Shown in pieces: positions 60,908-64,000 of a stretch of 64,000 nucleotides of DNA. How positions within the stretch are numbered: position 1 is the stretch's first letter; each line of letters opens with the position of its first letter. The notes below the pieces were generated by a model. The model searched no databases, had not been told where the DNA came from, and was given only the letters and a program-made list of their open reading frames with translations. The stretch lies in assembly GCA_964036045.1 (NCBI GenBank), contig OZ038389.1, positions 43,833,119-43,897,118 of the forward strand. The letters are read 5' to 3'. The DNA is from Eutreptiella sp. 'Long Island Sound 2002'. Its lineage: Eukaryota > Euglenozoa > Euglenophyceae > Eutreptiales > Eutreptiaceae. The position numbers and the translations under genes are program-made.

Positions 60908-63900
60908 ACCCTCCCCGTCCACCGCGGTGTCCCGCCTTCGGCCACCACCGGCCCCGAGCAGGTGCGTTATGAAGACCTTCGGCTCGGGGATTGACCAGTT
61001 TGAATATTGGGAACACTCCAACCCCTGCACATGTGGCCATGGACCTCCACCTCCGCCTCAGCCATCGCAACCGCCACACCCCTCCTCCGAACCTGAGCCC
61101 GAACGCGATGGGCTGGTGGAAGAAGAAATGGCAGCATCGGGGGAGTCCCCGCCCCACAGCCCAGTGAAGCTCAGGGGTGCTCAACCCCAGCCACAAGAGG
61201 CGGGCACGATCCAGGTCGGGTCCATGGGCTACGCAGATGACACGTATCCGCTACGATCTGAGGGCCAATACATGGCGCCGGTGATGCAGCTCACTGATGA
61301 GTGGCTGGCTCTCACCCTGCAAAAAGTGAACCCCAAGAAGTCACTGTCCATACAAGTACGACAATCCAAGGAAATTGCCCGCAAACACACGGTACTCCAA
61401 GGGATCTCACTCCCCCTCCAAGCTGAATTCCGCTCGCTGGGGGTGGGTATTCGTACCAGCCTGACCAGGGGGACTGGCCCGCTCCTGAAAAAGAGGACAT
61501 CCAAGGGGATACACCTGCTGTCCAGAGTGAGGGGTGCACAAGGGGGCTTCAGCCGGCGAACGCACATCATTGCCACTCTGGTACAAGCCGCAGCCCTATG
61601 GGGGACCCCGGGGGCGGAGGTATCCCGGAGGGATTTACAGAGTCTGGAGACGGCAGTGCTCCACAGTTTGTGGGGCACCTCGAGGCCAGGTAGGGCGAAG
61701 GAGATCATCTTCGTGCTGCTAGTACAGGGACACCGGGTGTCTCCTCACATGAAAACCACATATGACAGGGTATGTTGGCTCCTCGCGGTGGCGCGCACGC
61801 CAGGCACCCTTCAGGTTGTGGTGCAGTCGTGCATTGAAGCTCGGCAAGCACAGGTACGACCCACTACATCAGGACCGGTTCAACGAGCCCTCCTGGAGTT
61901 GGAGAGCCTTGGCTGGAGGCAGGCGGATCATTGGTGGGTCTGGAATGTGCCCGGGGTGCCCGAAGAAATAGACATGACGCTCATAAATGAGGACAAATTC
62001 AAGCATATCCTGCGGGACTCCATCAGGCGGCGGGCCCTGCTCTCGCTGGAAGATCGTCGACCGCGACAATTTCAAGGCATCTTAGGGGCCCTCGACAGGG
62101 AGGCATGTCAAGTCCTTCTATCAGAGGGCACAGAATTTGATAAGGCGCTGCTGCGGGGCTGGCTCACAGGGGCGTTATGGACGGCTGCCAGGGCGCATGC
62201 GAGGGGCCTCAGGGCGACACCGCTATGCCCATACTGCTCGCGGCAACAAGAAGAAGACGACGAACACATCTTGTGGGCCTGCCCAGCCTGGGGCATACAT
62301 CGATCCGGTGCCTGGCGCTCGCTTATGAGAACGGCGAGGGCACTGGGGCTATCAGACCAGATCAGTAGTTGGCCCACGTGCTTACGGATCTGTGGCTTGA
62401 TGCCGGAACACCTGTCGCACGGCATCCCCAAAGGTCAGGTGCACGACTTCATGTACGGTTTTCATAGTATGGTGCTGCAAATTCTGCGGGCGCGGGCACA
62501 CCGGGAAGATGTGCAGCTCTTTGACCAGCCTAAGACGAAACAAGGCAGAGGGTACCCATTCTGGCAGTTCATCGGGCCGCTACCGCGGCCGGAGCACAGG
62601 GAGAAGCTGCGGATTCGCCAACCCACAGCTCAAGAGTGGCGGTGGGACTCCGACTTTCGTGACGATCTGCTACGATGGGTCAACGAGCTGGTCTGGATAC
62701 CAGGGAAAGGGCAAGTCTCCTTCATGGAGCTGGCAATGGACTTTGAGTGCTTCGCGGCGCGCACCCTGCCGGCCTCACCCCAGGCTGTGTATCGGGCGAC
62801 TGCCCTCCCGCTACCAGAAAGGGCAAGGGTCCTAAAGCTTGCCCTAGCGACCTTGCAAAAGCTGAGCGTGGCTGGGGCCGTGCTACCAGGTGGTGTGCTT
62901 ACCAAATGCTCCTCCCTAGTCCCACTGGGGGCCCCCACAGTAGTGGGTGTGTCTGCGAGACCATACTTCACACGGCGCCTGGACATGCTGAAACTTCTAC
63001 AAAACCTGCAAGAGTACTGTGAGCTGCGCTGGACGGCTGTGCTACAGGCACCGCCCCCCTCACCGGACACGAGACGGAGAAATGCCCAGCGGGCCAAGGA
63101 ACGGCGGGAAGCGATGGAGTCCAGCCCCAGCATCAGGGAGCGCATTCCCAAGCTCAAGTACACATCGTCTCTGCTGCCTGCTATGCACACCCCCAGGCAT
63201 CTCACCGGCAGAGGAGGAGGTAAGAAGAGCACCACTTTGTTTGCGGTTGACTACTTTCCAGCACACCGCAACCCTGGAGCTCCCCCTACGCGGCCCTACC
63301 GGTTGCTCCGACCTGCCAAGCAGGCGGTCCCGCCTCCACCTGATGTAGCTGCAGTGGGCTCGAGTCCACAAGCGGCACTGCCGGCGGGGCGAGCGGCAGC
63401 GCCCAGCGATTTGTCTCAGCGCGTAGATGCGCTAACTCTCCCGGATGCACCTCTAGGATGGGCTCCGCCGTCGCCGTCGCCCCCGGTGCAGATGGAATAC
63501 ACCTCGGAGGAAGGGCCCTCTACCCCGGAGGTCTTCTCCTCGTCGTCCTCGTGGGAATCTGAGCCCATCAGCACCGGGGGAAGCTACCGACGAGCGACAG
63601 CGGGGCCCAGAAGCGGCCCAGCGCGGTCCTCACCGCCACACGCAGTGCCCCGCACACGCGCTCCCAGGGCCCGATCCGTTCACCGGTCAGGGAACCCGGC
63701 GCTGAGGAAGTCACGGCGTAGGGCACCACCTGCGCGGGTGCCCCGAGGGGTCAAAAGGCGGCAGTCGGTCACAGCACAGCCGGGGAGCCCACGGCGCAAG
63801 CGACCCCAGCTACAGCAAGGGGATGCGCGGTCACACACGGCCCTGGAGGCCCCAGACCGCCACGGGAGCCCAGCCGGAGCCCCCCTCCCCATGTCCAGGC

Positions 63901-64000
63901 ATGCGCTCTCATACCTACAGCTCACAGGAGCTATCACTCCTGAGCGTGCGTCACGCATAGTGGTGGTAAGCACCCCAGAGGGGCAGCGCACCCCACTACC
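60699..64000 (+). CDS. Second LINE EN/RT ORF, part 3: RT palm, CCHC finger and long tail (runs off the window)
   Basis: Reading from INGALGSFFHATNGVLQGCA this third frame has no stop to the window end, about 1,100 codons. NGVLQGCAMS (60,738-60,767) is the RT block before the catalytic pair; the YADD box lies at 61,230-61,241. Between them are about 155 residues, rich in Pro and Glu, where LINE RTs usually have 30-50. After the thumb, CPYCSRQQEEDDEHILWAC (from 62,226) is the C-terminal Cys-Cys-His-Cys finger. The remaining ~570 residues end in a Pro/Arg/Ser-rich tail with basic clusters (KSRRRAPPARVPRGVKRRQ). The tail has no domain I recognise. Confidence 0.75.

Larger units (their letters stand above)
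54319..64000 (+). mobile_element. Second LINE (unrelated to copies 1 and 2), 3' end beyond the window
   Basis: GC content rises at about 54,330. In order come ORF1 (54,407-56,437), a middle ORF (56,791-57,890) and an EN/RT ORF from 58,201 to the edge. The endonuclease is APE-type, a 2A-like motif precedes it, and the RT has a YADD box and a CCHC finger. No RNase H was found in the visible part. ORF products show no similarity to copies 1 and 2 beyond general EN and RT motifs. The 5' border is inferred from composition. Confidence 0.75.

Overview
The window is nuclear DNA from a eukaryote, most likely a unicellular alga or other protist. The grounds are GT-AG introns, non-LTR retrotransposons (LINEs), a PIF/Harbinger transposase relic, minisatellite blocks and the standard code with UAG, UAA and UGA stops. 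I cannot name the species. It falls into three compartments: a very GC-rich repeat block (about 1-26,390), a mixed-composition host region (about 26,390-54,300) and a second retrotransposon (about 54,320 to the right edge).

Region 1 (1-26,390). LINE copy 1 (about 1,623-11,322) looks full length. Its parts in order are two to three 94-bp monomers, a leader, ORF1 (RRM-like fold and zinc knuckle), ORF2 (APE-type endonuclease plus reverse transcriptase), an in-frame UAG, then a domain with RNase H and a CCHC finger, a short 3' UTR and an (ACACC)n tail. Copy 2 (11,323-17,068) starts directly in that tail, is 5'-truncated, has lost most of RNase H and carries frameshifts and stops. Two short elements (1,411-1,622 and 26,061-26,389) share the LINE's last ~110 bp and (ACACC)n tail and look like a SINE partner. 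Between 17,069 and 26,060 lie a cluster of strong hairpins (18,124-18,345) and three tandem arrays: a 94-bp unit, an 82-bp derivative organised as 164-bp dimers, and a 47-bp unit in which each copy can fold into a 15-bp hairpin.

Region 2 (26,390-54,300). Host genes are broken by introns. Three exons (26,458-26,928; 29,578-29,903; 30,972-31,526) carry ADP-ribosyltransferase-like motifs and one EF-hand; the last two join in phase. The first begins at a splice acceptor 68 bp after the SINE-like tail, so the GC-rich block may sit in or next to an upstream intron. Further right are a probable two-exon gene for a small protein with an N-myristoylation-type start (33,156-33,847), two short proteins sharing an 'RSTG' domain (37,201 and 51,156), a dead PIF/Harbinger transposase (40,244-40,666), an isolated exon (43,951-44,169) and a clear 839-residue secreted cysteine-rich protein with PAN-like and EGF-like domains (45,224-47,743). 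This region also has many long G or C homopolymers, several small repeats and a recurrent GCGCGC...GTGCAAA motif.

Region 3 (54,320-64,000). A different LINE has ORF1 (54,407-56,437), a possibly spliced middle ORF with PSYxxV motifs (56,791-57,890) and a very long endonuclease/RT ORF from 58,201. The last has a hydrophobic N-terminus followed by a 2A-like GDVHPNPGP motif, two frame changes, a proline-rich insertion inside the RT palm before YADD, a CCHC finger and a long C-terminal extension that runs off the window.

The LINE machinery is self-contained: ORF1 proteins bind element RNA, the endonuclease nicks the target and the RT copies the RNA from the 3' tail. The shared tail plausibly lets the short elements use the same enzyme.
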